From Vibrionales bacterium SWAT-3 (GTDB lineage: Bacteria > Pseudomonadota > Gammaproteobacteria > Enterobacterales > Vibrionaceae), in assembly GCA_000169995.1 (NCBI GenBank), contig AAZW01000012.1, positions 1 to 64,000 of the forward strand: DNA of 64,000 nucleotides, in the 5' to 3' direction. The first letter of the stretch is position 1. Each line of letters opens with the position of its first letter. The position numbers and the translations under genes were made by a program. The notes below the pieces were generated by a model. The model had not been told where the DNA came from. It saw nothing but the letters and a program-made list of their open reading frames with translations, and made no database searches. Below, one piece after another: positions 45,282 through 53,204 of this stretch.

Positions 45282-46562
45282 ATGGATAGGTTAAAGAAAA
45301 TCATAGTTTCTTCGTTTTTCCTCTCCCCAATACATTGTTATTCCACAGAAATTAGAGGGGAAGCTTTACAATCGAATGACTCTTACGAAAATAAGATTAG
45401 TAATAAAAAATCGTTAGAGTTAGAAGCCTCAGGCTGTAATGGAGACCCCTCTTGGATTGATTACCCTTCCTTACCTCAAGAGCCTACAGAAACTAGTAAA
45501 TCCGATACTAATTGCAGTTTTATGCAGTTTGCATGGCAATCTTTTGCTTATTATACCAGTGACAAGACACCGGATTTATTCTTGAATATGATGCCGAAAG
45601 ACAGAATATTTAAAGAGATACCCGATAGTTGGGACAATAAAGGTGATCAAGGATTAGTACAAAGTGAGAGCCTTCAAGCTGGCTCTAATTTCCCATTGAA
45701 CGACCAAGAAGGCAATCCGGTCTTCTATCAACAAAGTGTCAATAAAAAATTCTACGATGACATCGTCAAACACGGATTAAACAATAGCCAATGTGTCGCC
45801 GATATTGACAGTGGGAAAAAACCGTTTGAAATATCCCCAGGCTCCACTGAAGTAAAAACCTCATGGAAATTAATATCTAATAACGACAACCCTGAAAAAT
45901 TTTTCACTATCCATAGAGATGTTGAGATCGACGGAGCTGTAAGGAGTAATGTTCTAATGGGCTTGGTTGGGATTCATGTAGTACGAAAAACAAGGAATCA
46001 TCCTGAATTCATTTGGACCACATTTGAACACAAGGAAAACGCTCCTGATTGTGTTGATATTCCTAACCTATCAAATTTTGAAAAATCAGGTAAATGGACA
46101 TTTTTCAACCCAATGTCCTTTCAGAAAGTAAATACTTACTTCCCTGGTAAGCCTACTCAAGTCTGTAGAGAAACACCCTATGGGGTTGGTGTTTTAACGA
46201 AAAGTGAAGTAGCTAAAGATATAAAAGCGCTTAATGAGGCAATGTCAGATTATTACCAATCACGCCAATCTGTTTGGTCTAACTACTTCCTTGTGGGTAC
46301 ATCTTGGACAGTCTCAAACGAGAGTGATTTAAATAAAGGAAAGGTACCTCCCACTTGGAAAAATGAAATAGGGGGTTCGAAGTTATTATCAAACAGCACA
46401 ATGGAGACCTATGTCCAAAACCCTCGATGGTTTGCTTTAGTGCACCCTAAAGAAGATAGGGGCTGTTTTGCTTGTCATAAATATGATCCTTTAACAAAGA
46501 AAGCCTTACATTTAAGCCATATGTTTAATGCGGCCCAAGATTACGGTCAGTGTTTTCTTTAA
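45282..46562 (+). CDS. Exported c-type haem protein, unknown family
   Basis: A 426-residue protein with a signal peptide (IIVSSFFLSPIHCYS) and a C-terminal haem-binding CFACH near residue 395, followed by a candidate axial-ligand segment HLSHMF. The N-terminal part has CSFMQFAWQSFAYYTS and many Trp and Asn residues. The ATG at 45,282 follows GAGAGG by seven bases. AT content is visibly higher than in its neighbours, which suggests a separate origin. It may be a monohaem redox or peroxidase-like protein, but no family could be named. It looks like cargo of the element. Confidence 0.6.
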   Translation: MDRLKKIIVSSFFLSPIHCYSTEIRGEALQSNDSYENKISNKKSLELEASGCNGDPSWIDYPSLPQEPTETSKSDTNCSFMQFAWQSFAYYTSDKTPDLFLNMMPKDRIFKEIPDSWDNKGDQGLVQSESLQAGSNFPLNDQEGNPVFYQQSVNKKFYDDIVKHGLNNSQCVADIDSGKKPFEISPGSTEVKTSWKLISNNDNPEKFFTIHRDVEIDGAVRSNVLMGLVGIHVVRKTRNHPEFIWTTFEHKENAPDCVDIPNLSNFEKSGKWTFFNPMSFQKVNTYFPGKPTQVCRETPYGVGVLTKSEVAKDIKALNEAMSDYYQSRQSVWSNYFLVGTSWTVSNESDLNKGKVPPTWKNEIGGSKLLSNSTMETYVQNPRWFALVHPKEDRGCFACHKYDPLTKKALHLSHMFNAAQDYGQCFL

Positions 46563-46740
46563 GGCTTGATTTAGAAACTAAAAATTAAAACTTCCTAACA
46601 AAGAGTGATCGGCTTTCCACTTTTATGACTTTACCCTTTCAAATTAAAAGGTTTTATAGAAATTAACGTTAATTAAACCGCATAATAACATTTGACAGCT
46701 CAACACCATTCATTGGAATTATAATTATAAAGAGTTAAGC

Positions 46741-48324
46741 ATGCGCTCAAGACACCCTTGGTTAAACCGCTTATTCAGTCCCCACCCTCAATGGGTCTAT
46801 AAGACTGGTGTTATGTTGTTGGCCCTGTTGTTTAGTTTATTGGCTTCATTAGCAACCAGTCTTTATCAAGTTCATAAGGAAATTAAGCATGACGTCGACT
46901 ACCTCGATCAAATCGTTTCTGTTGCGATTAAATATGGCCTAGAAAAACCCACTCTTTCTGAAGCCAGCGTCGCTAGCGGTGAATGCTCCACTGACACTAT
47001 AGAGCAGTTAGAGAAGCTTTATGTATCGCATCTGCTTATGTCGATACCCATCGTTAATCTTGATAAGCAGAAACCCTATACCTATTGCTCTCCTTTCGGC
47101 GTTGAGCAATTTGAACAACGTAATTTTAAGAACTTACTCAATACACAATTAAAAGGAGAAATGTGGCGTTTAGCGATTGTTTCTCTCTCCACAGCCCCAA
47201 AACATCCCCCCTATCTATACGGTTCGAATGGACAATATGGTTTCCTCTTCCCATTACGCACGGAATACCTTTTTCTTGAAAATGATTTAGACCATCAACG
47301 CTCTATTCGCTTATCTTTACCAAAAGAAAATTACACTATCCTTGAAATAGGCAGTTTGCCCAATGCCGATCGCCTGTACTCGAACTCAGTTGCTTCAAAC
47401 TATCTGCCTCTTACCTTTGAATCCTCGGTCTCTACCTCACGAGTGCTCTCGAAGTTTAAGCAAAACTTGTGGCCGGTTACCACTTTACTCTTCATGATTT
47501 CACTCACCATTCTTTGGTTATGTGTTTCCTATTGGCACGCAAAAAAAGAAATTGCTCTTCAAAAAGCGGTTCGAGACGCCCAGTTTTTCCCCTACTATCA
47601 ACCCATCGTCGACGCACAAACAGGTAAAATGCTCGGTGTCGAAGCTTTACTCCGATGGCTTCCCTCTGACGGCCGCGTCATAGAACCAAGCAAATTCATC
47701 CACTATCTAGAGCAAAGTGGGGAGATCATTCCAACAACAGAGAATCTCATTACAACCATTTACCAAGACTTATCGTCTTTGATGAGTCAAAACGCCGAGT
47801 TTTATTGCAGTGTCAACATCACTCCTCTGCACCTCCAAAATGACGATTTTTACCACTATTTAAAGCGATTTCAGCACGACTACTCAAAACTGACGCTTGA
47901 ATTAACAGAACGTCAACCGATTGAAAATTTAACATTTGCCAGTCAGCGTATTGCCTTACTCAAAACATTAGGACTTAAAATAAGCCTTGATGATGCAGGT
48001 ACCGGTTATGGCGGAAACTCCTACTTGCATTATTTCGATATTGACACTATCAAAATAGACAAAATGTTTACACGGTCCATTGATGAAGGAAAGTCCGCTG
48101 TTCTCGATGGGTATATTGAGATGGCTAAACAATTAGAGCTCAATCTAGTAGCGGAAGGAGTTGAAAATAAACTCGAAGCTAAAGGGCTTTTATTAAGAGG
48201 CGTCTGTCAACATCAAGGTTACTATTACGCCAAACCTATGCCGATTGAAGAGCTCCATCGCTGGGCTTCAGATCATGGTTATACTCACGAGCAGGTTAAT
48301 AAGATGCTCACAAGGCCTTCATAA
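46741..48324 (+). CDS. CSS-motif EAL-domain c-di-GMP phosphodiesterase
   Basis: A 527-residue inner-membrane phosphodiesterase. Helix 1 (residues about 18-40) and helix 2 (about 240-262) enclose a periplasmic CSS-type sensor domain with cysteines in GECSTD and TYCSPFG. These redox-active cysteines regulate family members through DsbA-like chemistry. The EAL domain follows from residue 275: GVEALLRW (Glu301), ELTERQP, DDAGTGYGG, KIDKMF and AEGVEN, so the catalytic set is complete. On a mobile element it could lower c-di-GMP in the host and change motility or attachment. Confidence 0.88.
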   Translation: MRSRHPWLNRLFSPHPQWVYKTGVMLLALLFSLLASLATSLYQVHKEIKHDVDYLDQIVSVAIKYGLEKPTLSEASVASGECSTDTIEQLEKLYVSHLLMSIPIVNLDKQKPYTYCSPFGVEQFEQRNFKNLLNTQLKGEMWRLAIVSLSTAPKHPPYLYGSNGQYGFLFPLRTEYLFLENDLDHQRSIRLSLPKENYTILEIGSLPNADRLYSNSVASNYLPLTFESSVSTSRVLSKFKQNLWPVTTLLFMISLTILWLCVSYWHAKKEIALQKAVRDAQFFPYYQPIVDAQTGKMLGVEALLRWLPSDGRVIEPSKFIHYLEQSGEIIPTTENLITTIYQDLSSLMSQNAEFYCSVNITPLHLQNDDFYHYLKRFQHDYSKLTLELTERQPIENLTFASQRIALLKTLGLKISLDDAGTGYGGNSYLHYFDIDTIKIDKMFTRSIDEGKSAVLDGYIEMAKQLELNLVAEGVENKLEAKGLLLRGVCQHQGYYYAKPMPIEELHRWASDHGYTHEQVNKMLTRPS

Positions 48325-48685
48325 AGCTTGCCTTAAAATGTTGTTGCTAGTACTCCTAGTTTAATCTTTTGGAGCCCAACTAGGATAGCAGACCGTTCCC
48401 ACCTTATACATCAGAGCACGTACTTCAGAAAACCGTTTTGGCCCCGTTCTTTCACGATCTATCGAACACCAAGTCCATTGTGCGTTTCTGGTACTTTCAA
48501 ACATTGCCCCCCTCACTCATGTTGATTCATACTGACTACGTTGATATCGCAGTCTTTGAGAACAAAGCCGAAAAACACATTCGTCGGCTTATTATTCCAT
48601 CTGCATACCAACACCTGCATCACCGTAAGAGTGGCTGCCTTCACTATTGCAAAAAGCGCCGCAGATGGGCGCAGGCCTGCGTAAT
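48325..48685. other. Noncoding or decayed stretch
   Basis: No convincing gene is found in these 361 bases. A frame from 48,438 to 48,749 is open but lacks a ribosome site and shows poor protein character. It may contain the decayed 5' end of the following small gene. Confidence 0.4.
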
Positions 48686-48913
48686 ATGCCTAAAAAGTTC
48701 AGGAGCCTTATCTGGGGCGACGTCCAAGGCTGTTTTTCTACTCAATTAAGCATGCTGGTTGAGTGGTTCAACAGAGTTACTTGGGAATACCAGACACCAC
48801 ACCCTTTGGGTGTGAGTATTCTACTACAAGAATACACAAGCCAGTTTGTAGCACGGCTCTTGAGAGAGAGCCCATTGTTTTGTTCTTTTAAAAGAACAAA
48901 ACAATGTCCTTAA
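48686..48913 (+). CDS. Small protein of the element, unknown
   Basis: A possible 75-residue protein beginning MPKKFRSLIWGDVQG. Its helical, Trp- and Leu-rich sequence (QLSMLVEWFNRVTWEYQ) looks coding, but the ribosome site is weak and the frame is open upstream to 48,647. Its last codons lie within a perfect 34-bp palindrome. It could be a truncated remnant. Confidence 0.35.
   Translation: MPKKFRSLIWGDVQGCFSTQLSMLVEWFNRVTWEYQTPHPLGVSILLQEYTSQFVARLLRESPLFCSFKRTKQCP
48873..48906. repeat. Perfect 34-bp palindrome
   Basis: CATTGTTTTGTTCTTTT is followed immediately by its exact reverse complement, with no spacer. It ends 21 bases before the ATG at 48,928. It could be an operator, a recombination or replication site, or a hairpin terminator. 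Confidence 0.9.
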
Positions 48914-48927
48914 AAGGAGTTTAAATA

Positions 48928-49299
48928 ATGCAAATTGTATACGGATATTGTCGTGAAGATGAGGCGGGGAGTTTATTGGACCGCTTTGTTGAACAAGGGG
49001 ATTTTGTCAGCTTCAAAGTACTGGGCTCGGTCGGGCGTGAATACATGGCATTTGCTGCTTTATTGCCTTTTACTGACCGCCTCCCCTTTCCTTTCTATTG
49101 GAAGGGCGTTCATTTCGTTTCGGTTCAAAAACACACCCAATCAGTCCGTCAACTCACGCCACCACCATCAAAAAATGCTCGCAAAAAACATTATCGTAAA
49201 CTCAAGAACACGATCATGACCCCTCAAAATTGGAAACAACACGTCAGTCGCAATCGCGGTTTGAAGTATGTAAACGCTTCCTTGTTGCCTTTAATGTAA
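48928..49299 (+). CDS. Hypothetical protein of the conjugative element
   Basis: A 123-residue soluble protein with a strong AAAAGGAG ribosome site. The N-terminal half looks like a small alpha/beta domain (IVYGYCREDEAGSLLDRFVE). The C-terminal half is basic (SKNARKKHYRKLKN) and could bind nucleic acid. Its last 14 codons are within a 70-base repeat that also occurs at 42,669. It lies just upstream of the tra operon. No family is recognised. Confidence 0.6.
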   Translation: MQIVYGYCREDEAGSLLDRFVEQGDFVSFKVLGSVGREYMAFAALLPFTDRLPFPFYWKGVHFVSVQKHTQSVRQLTPPPSKNARKKHYRKLKNTIMTPQNWKQHVSRNRGLKYVNASLLPLM

Positions 49300-49328
49300 T
49301 CAAGAAGCGCCATGGGCTCAACGGCAAC
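49258..49328 (+). repeat. Dispersed 70-base repeat, copy 2
   Basis: This segment matches 42,669-42,737 and spans the end of the 123-residue gene and the bases after it. The shared part includes GGGCTCAACG downstream of the stop codon, so the similarity is not limited to coding sequence. Confidence 0.65.
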
Positions 49329-49400
49329 ATCTTAACTCATACGGCTTAAAGCCTGCCCAAAAGTCTGACGAACGAACAACGTCCATTTTTCAATCCACCA

Positions 49401-49450
49401 GATGCACGACACCCCTTTTGATAATTGCGGTGCGACGTCGTGCATCTTTT
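49401..49450 (+). promoter_or_regulatory. Hairpin in the traA leader (terminator or attenuator)
   Basis: GATGCACGAC (49,401-49,410) and GTCGTGCATC (49,437-49,446) pair perfectly and are followed by TTTT. The 26-base loop contains a second pairing, ACACC with GGTGC, that competes with the outer stem. It lies 22 bases before the traA start, so transcription from upstream must pass it. Confidence 0.6.
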
Positions 49451-49472
49451 ATCTATATTTAAAGGTAACCAC

Positions 49473-49775
49473 ATGAAAAATAAAACATCATGCTTTCACT
49501 ACCCTCTTACGTATTGGCGTCACTTTTGTACGCTCTTGGCCGTCTACTTTGCCTGTGCGTCACCCGCTTACGCCGATGACCTTTTTGCCAGTGGTAAAGA
49601 TACCGTAACCAATACAGTCGGAACGGGGTCTTCTGGCGAATTCTACATTCTGGTGGCAGGCCTGATTGGCGGCATCATCGTTGGCATCATTCAAAAGAAC
49701 TGGGTGGGTGGCATCATCGGGTTTTTCGTTGGCGTGGTGTTCTGGGAAGTTGGTAAAGGGTTTGTAGGCTTATAA
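49473..49775 (+). CDS. traA: F-type conjugative pilin TraA
   Basis: A 100-residue prepilin. An unusually long signal sequence ends at AYA before DDLFASGKD, leaving a mature pilin of about 66 residues. The mature part has two hydrophobic helices (FYILVAGLIGGIIVGII and GGIIGFFVGVVFWEVG) joined by a short KNWV loop, exactly the F-pilin layout. AAAGG precedes the ATG. It is the first gene of the transfer operon. Confidence 0.9.
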   Translation: MKNKTSCFHYPLTYWRHFCTLLAVYFACASPAYADDLFASGKDTVTNTVGTGSSGEFYILVAGLIGGIIVGIIQKNWVGGIIGFFVGVVFWEVGKGFVGL

Positions 49776-49816
49776 ACCACAAAAGGAGAGCGCGACATTA
49801 TTCGCCTTATTTCACC

Positions 49817-50122
49817 ATGGATCATCAAGACAAACAAACCCTCTTCACTTTTCCAAACTACTTACAAACCGACGTCAAAATAGTCGGATTTCCAATCGAT
49901 GAAATACTCCCTTCTATCTTGTTGTTTTTGATGTTGTTCAACATCAATCGGTTGGTCGCAGTTGCCGTGTGTATCGGATTTTTCCTCACCATTCGCAGCT
50001 TAAAAGTCCGACACGGCCCCAAATTCATCATTCACTTCCTCCACTGGTATGGGGATGACACGGCGAATAAAACCATTTTTAAACGCACGCCCTCCGCCAC
50101 AAAAAAATATTGGATTTACTGA
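49817..50122 (+). CDS. traL: Type IV secretion protein TraL
   Basis: A 101-residue inner-membrane protein of the F-type assembly complex, with the typical start FPNYLQTDVKIVGFPIDEI and two hydrophobic segments. The only strong ribosome site (AAAGGAG) lies about 30 bases upstream of the ATG, which is unusually far, so translation may be weak or coupled. Its stop codon overlaps the traE start (TGATG). Confidence 0.88.
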   Translation: MDHQDKQTLFTFPNYLQTDVKIVGFPIDEILPSILLFLMLFNINRLVAVAVCIGFFLTIRSLKVRHGPKFIIHFLHWYGDDTANKTIFKRTPSATKKYWIY

Positions 50123-50682
50123 TGCTCAATGAACATAACGGCGAGGCGCTTAAAGCGGCTCGCTTTCTCAATTACGTCCTCACCGCGGTGGTGTTGATCA
50201 CCGCCTTAGGAGTCGCTGGGTTGAGTTTTGCTTTATTAAGTCAAAGCCAAGCGGAAAAGCGCACCGTCGTGCCACCTCATATCGACCGAGCGTTTACGAT
50301 CTCAAGCGATGCGGTTGATGAAGCGTATCTTTCTATGATGGCCGATTGGTGGATACACCTAAAATTTAATGTCACGCCCTCTAACGTTAAACGTCAATTC
50401 AACTTACTCATTACGTACGTGCCGCCTAAATACTGGAGCGGCCTACAAGACAAGTTGATACGAGAAGCCGAATTTATCATCGAGAACGACGTCACCAGTT
50501 TTTTTGAAGTTGATACGCTGTCTATCAGTCTCAATGAAATGAAAATACGGGTCAAAGGCACGCTCAACAAAACCATCGCGGGACGCGCACTCGACCCTGA
50601 GCCCGTCTCCTATTTACTTCAGGCCGACTACTCAAGTGGCTTGATTGAACTTCACAGCATCGTTCAAGAGGTACCATTATGA
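50122..50682 (+). CDS. traE: Type IV secretion protein TraE
   Basis: A 186-residue VirB5/VirB8-like inner-membrane component. One N-terminal membrane helix (VLTAVVLITALGVAGLSFAL) is followed by a periplasmic domain with DEAYLSMMADWWIHLKFNVTP, the hallmark of TraE. The ATG overlaps the traL stop, and the end overlaps the traK start (ATGA), which indicates translational coupling. It forms part of the channel linking the inner membrane to the TraK-TraB-TraV core. Confidence 0.9.
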   Translation: MLNEHNGEALKAARFLNYVLTAVVLITALGVAGLSFALLSQSQAEKRTVVPPHIDRAFTISSDAVDEAYLSMMADWWIHLKFNVTPSNVKRQFNLLITYVPPKYWSGLQDKLIREAEFIIENDVTSFFEVDTLSISLNEMKIRVKGTLNKTIAGRALDPEPVSYLLQADYSSGLIELHSIVQEVPL

Positions 50683-51404
50683 AAACACGCATCATTTCTA
50701 TTGTTGCTACTTTGTTGTTCTCCCCCCTCCTCAGCTACGCCAATACGATTGCCGCAAAAACCTACTATTTTGAGCAAAATGATACCATTGTGTTGCCCTT
50801 ATCCTCGGTCAACACCAACCGTTTAGTGGTGAAAGACGACAAGATAGTCAACCTTCATTGCCCTAGAGGATTTTGTCTCGCTAAAGCCAATCAACGAGAC
50901 CAATCAGGTTCGATTAGCGTTAAACTCAACATCGCCTTGCCTTTTACCGCGCACGTCACCACAGAAAAAGGCCAAAATTTCTCGCTTTTTATCAACCCTA
51001 AAGCCGTCCCAGCGGTGGTCAATGAGTTTATTTCTCTTCGCTCTACTGCAGAGAAAAGTGTCTTTGAAAAAGATCTCGAATACCCTTTGGCCTTGGGGCA
51101 ACTCACCAAACAAATGATACATTGGCAACGCTCAAAAACGCCTATCCCAGGTTTTCGGGTTCATCCTATAGACCCAGAGACACTCCCTAAAGACACGTCA
51201 CCACTAGCCATTATTCCGCAAACCCTGTTTGTCGGTCGCCCTTTCTCAGGGCTTATTTATCAAGTTAAAAATCAATCCAGTGACACCGTAACACTGACCG
51301 AAGCGCAATTTTACAGTTACGCTAGCCGAAGCGCCTCGCTTGACCGCTATACCTTGAGCCCAGGTGAATCCACCCATCTGTACATCATCACAGGAGGACT
51401 CTAA
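50679..51404 (+). CDS. traK: Type IV secretion secretin-like protein TraK
   Basis: A 241-residue periplasmic/outer-membrane component equivalent to VirB9. A signal peptide ends at SYA before NTIAA. The body is strand-rich, with TLFVGRPFSGLIYQVKNQSSD near the C-terminal half as in TraK proteins. It overlaps traE by four bases and traB by one. With TraB and TraV it forms the outer-membrane core complex. Confidence 0.88.
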   Translation: MKTRIISIVATLLFSPLLSYANTIAAKTYYFEQNDTIVLPLSSVNTNRLVVKDDKIVNLHCPRGFCLAKANQRDQSGSISVKLNIALPFTAHVTTEKGQNFSLFINPKAVPAVVNEFISLRSTAEKSVFEKDLEYPLALGQLTKQMIHWQRSKTPIPGFRVHPIDPETLPKDTSPLAIIPQTLFVGRPFSGLIYQVKNQSSDTVTLTEAQFYSYASRSASLDRYTLSPGESTHLYIITGGL

Positions 51405-52809
51405 TGAGACGATTTAAACAGTGGCTTTTAAAAGAGTCGGACTTAGAGGATGGAGTCAATGCCAATAAGCAAAGTAAGCAACGCAACCAAATCCTCAGCT
51501 TGTTGGCCATTGCGCTCTTGGTCGCGATTTTTTTTGCATTTAAAGCCTTTAAACAACCTCGTTCCTCGCTTGATATTGCGCAAGAAGTCGTTGAGTCACC
51601 CCCAATTTTGGGGAAATCATTACGGATGATTTTACCGACAAAGACAACCGCTCAGCCTTGACCTTACAAGGTCAAGACATTGAAGACGTCAAAGAGAAGA
51701 TGGAAAACCTCAATCGAGACGTCGAGCGTTTGATAATAAGCAATGAAAATACGCTCGCACAAATGAAAAAAGAGAACGAAACCTTACGCGATGAAATACG
51801 CAATAATCAAGAAGCGCACCGCACCGTCGCCTTGCCATCAACCCCAGCGTCAGCCTCGAAGGAAGCCAGTCACCTGACCGTCATGGGAGATCCGGCGCCA
51901 TTTGGTTCGCGCCCTCTTCCTCCCAAACCTTTGCCCTCTTACGCCACCAATGATCTGCAAAAAGAGAGCTTTCAATACAGCAACGCCGATAAGGCCTCGT
52001 TTGATGACCAAGGACAAGCGTTTGACTCGTTTGATTTTTTTTGGACAGCCTCTTCAGAGTCAGCCTACCAACGCACCGTTGACAATTACGTCCCGTCGGG
52101 CACCTTTGTGACCGCCAAAATCACCGGTGGCGCGGATGCCAATGCCGGAGCGTTCGGCCAAAGTGATACCGCCCCCATCGTGTTTCAAACCGTGCATGAA
52201 GGCGTGTTGCCCAATGGAGAAAAGAGCCACCTCAAAGACTGCACCATCATTGGAAGCGTGTACGGAGACCTCTCTTCGAGTCGTGGCGTGGCCCGCACTC
52301 ACACCCTCAGCTGCATTCGAGACGGTCGCATTTTAGACATTCCTGTACAAGGCACTGTCTTTAACTTTGGTCGCAATGGCATCCGTGGTACTTCGATTTT
52401 ACGTAACGGCAAAATCGTCCAAATGGCGGGGATCTCAGGCATCTTAACCGGACTGGGAGAGGCGGGAGCGGGATTGGCCAGCACCACCTCGACCTCAGCG
52501 CTGGGATCAACGTCCAGCATCAACAGCGAAGATGTGGGATTAAGTTTATTGGGCAACGCCACCTCAGAAGTAGGGAGCAAGCTTTCGGATTACTACATTG
52601 CCTTAGCCGAGTTATACCACCCCTTCATCGAAATCAATCCAGGGGGCATCGTGAATATCGTCTTTACGAAAGGGTTCCCTCTTGATGATGAGGAGGCGAT
52701 CAAACGCTATGTTGCTCGTCAGGAAAAAGAGCAAGCAAAACCGGACACCCTTTTAGAAACCATCACTCTCAACCCTCTTGCGGCAGAAGTTAACCAACAA
52801 TTAAATTAA
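51404..52809 (+). pseudogene. traB: Type IV secretion protein TraB, frameshifted
   Basis: TraB is the VirB10-like scaffold that spans the envelope. The first frame gives 85 residues with the membrane helix ILSLLAIALLVAIFFAFKAF and stops at 51,661. The rest, from about 51,615 in the -1 frame, reads GEIITDDFTDKDNRSALTLQ, then a coiled coil, a Pro-rich spacer and the TrbI/VirB10 beta domain (VPSGTFVTAKITGGADANAG). The change of frame falls at CCCCCAATTTTGGGG (51,599-51,613), where one base appears to be missing. No canonical slippery heptamer is in phase, so a mutation or a sequencing error is likely. Confidence 0.85.
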
Positions 52810-52819
52810 GGTCCGCTTT

Positions 52820-53200
52820 ATGACTATCAAGCTTTTCACCGCGCTGCTTGTCAGCGCCCTCGCCGGCTGCTCGGCGGGCTTTCAAGACGAATTCAGCTGC
52901 AAAAAAATCGGCGGGACTCCCGGCTGCGCGAGCATGGATAAAATTCGAAGTATCTCAACCCATCCAACCTCAAAACGCGCCATCGAGGCGAACGTCCTGG
53001 CTTCCCATCCTTTTGTTTTACTGCCAAGACGCACACGTGAAGGCCATCCTGTGCGAACCCAAGACACGGTTAGGAAGGTGGTGATTTTTCCTTTTACTTC
53101 GGATGACACCACCACTTACCTCGACACGATGGATATTTATATTGTGTTAGACGAGTCTACTTGGACAGGTCGCCCTGTTCAGGCTATCAAGAAGGATTAA
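52820..53200 (+). CDS. traV: Type IV secretion lipoprotein TraV
   Basis: A 126-residue lipoprotein with lipobox ALAGC (Cys17) after a short signal peptide. The mature N-terminus contains two more Cys (SCKKIGGTPGC), as in TraV. It anchors the TraB-TraK core to the outer membrane. It lies between traB and traC in the usual order, four bases before the traC start. Confidence 0.87.
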   Translation: MTIKLFTALLVSALAGCSAGFQDEFSCKKIGGTPGCASMDKIRSISTHPTSKRAIEANVLASHPFVLLPRRTREGHPVRTQDTVRKVVIFPFTSDDTTTYLDTMDIYIVLDESTWTGRPVQAIKKD

Positions 53201-53204
53201 CGCC

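Noticed and set aside
48438-48749. 103-codon open frame before the 34-bp palindrome
   Set aside because: It has no ribosome site and overlaps a better candidate frame at 48,686. The protein is rich in Cys, His and Arg without a pattern.
51610-51616. Programmed -1 frameshift in traB at GGGGAAA
   Set aside because: The phase gives G GGG AAA, which is not an X XXY YYZ heptamer, and the shifted A-site pairing would be poor.
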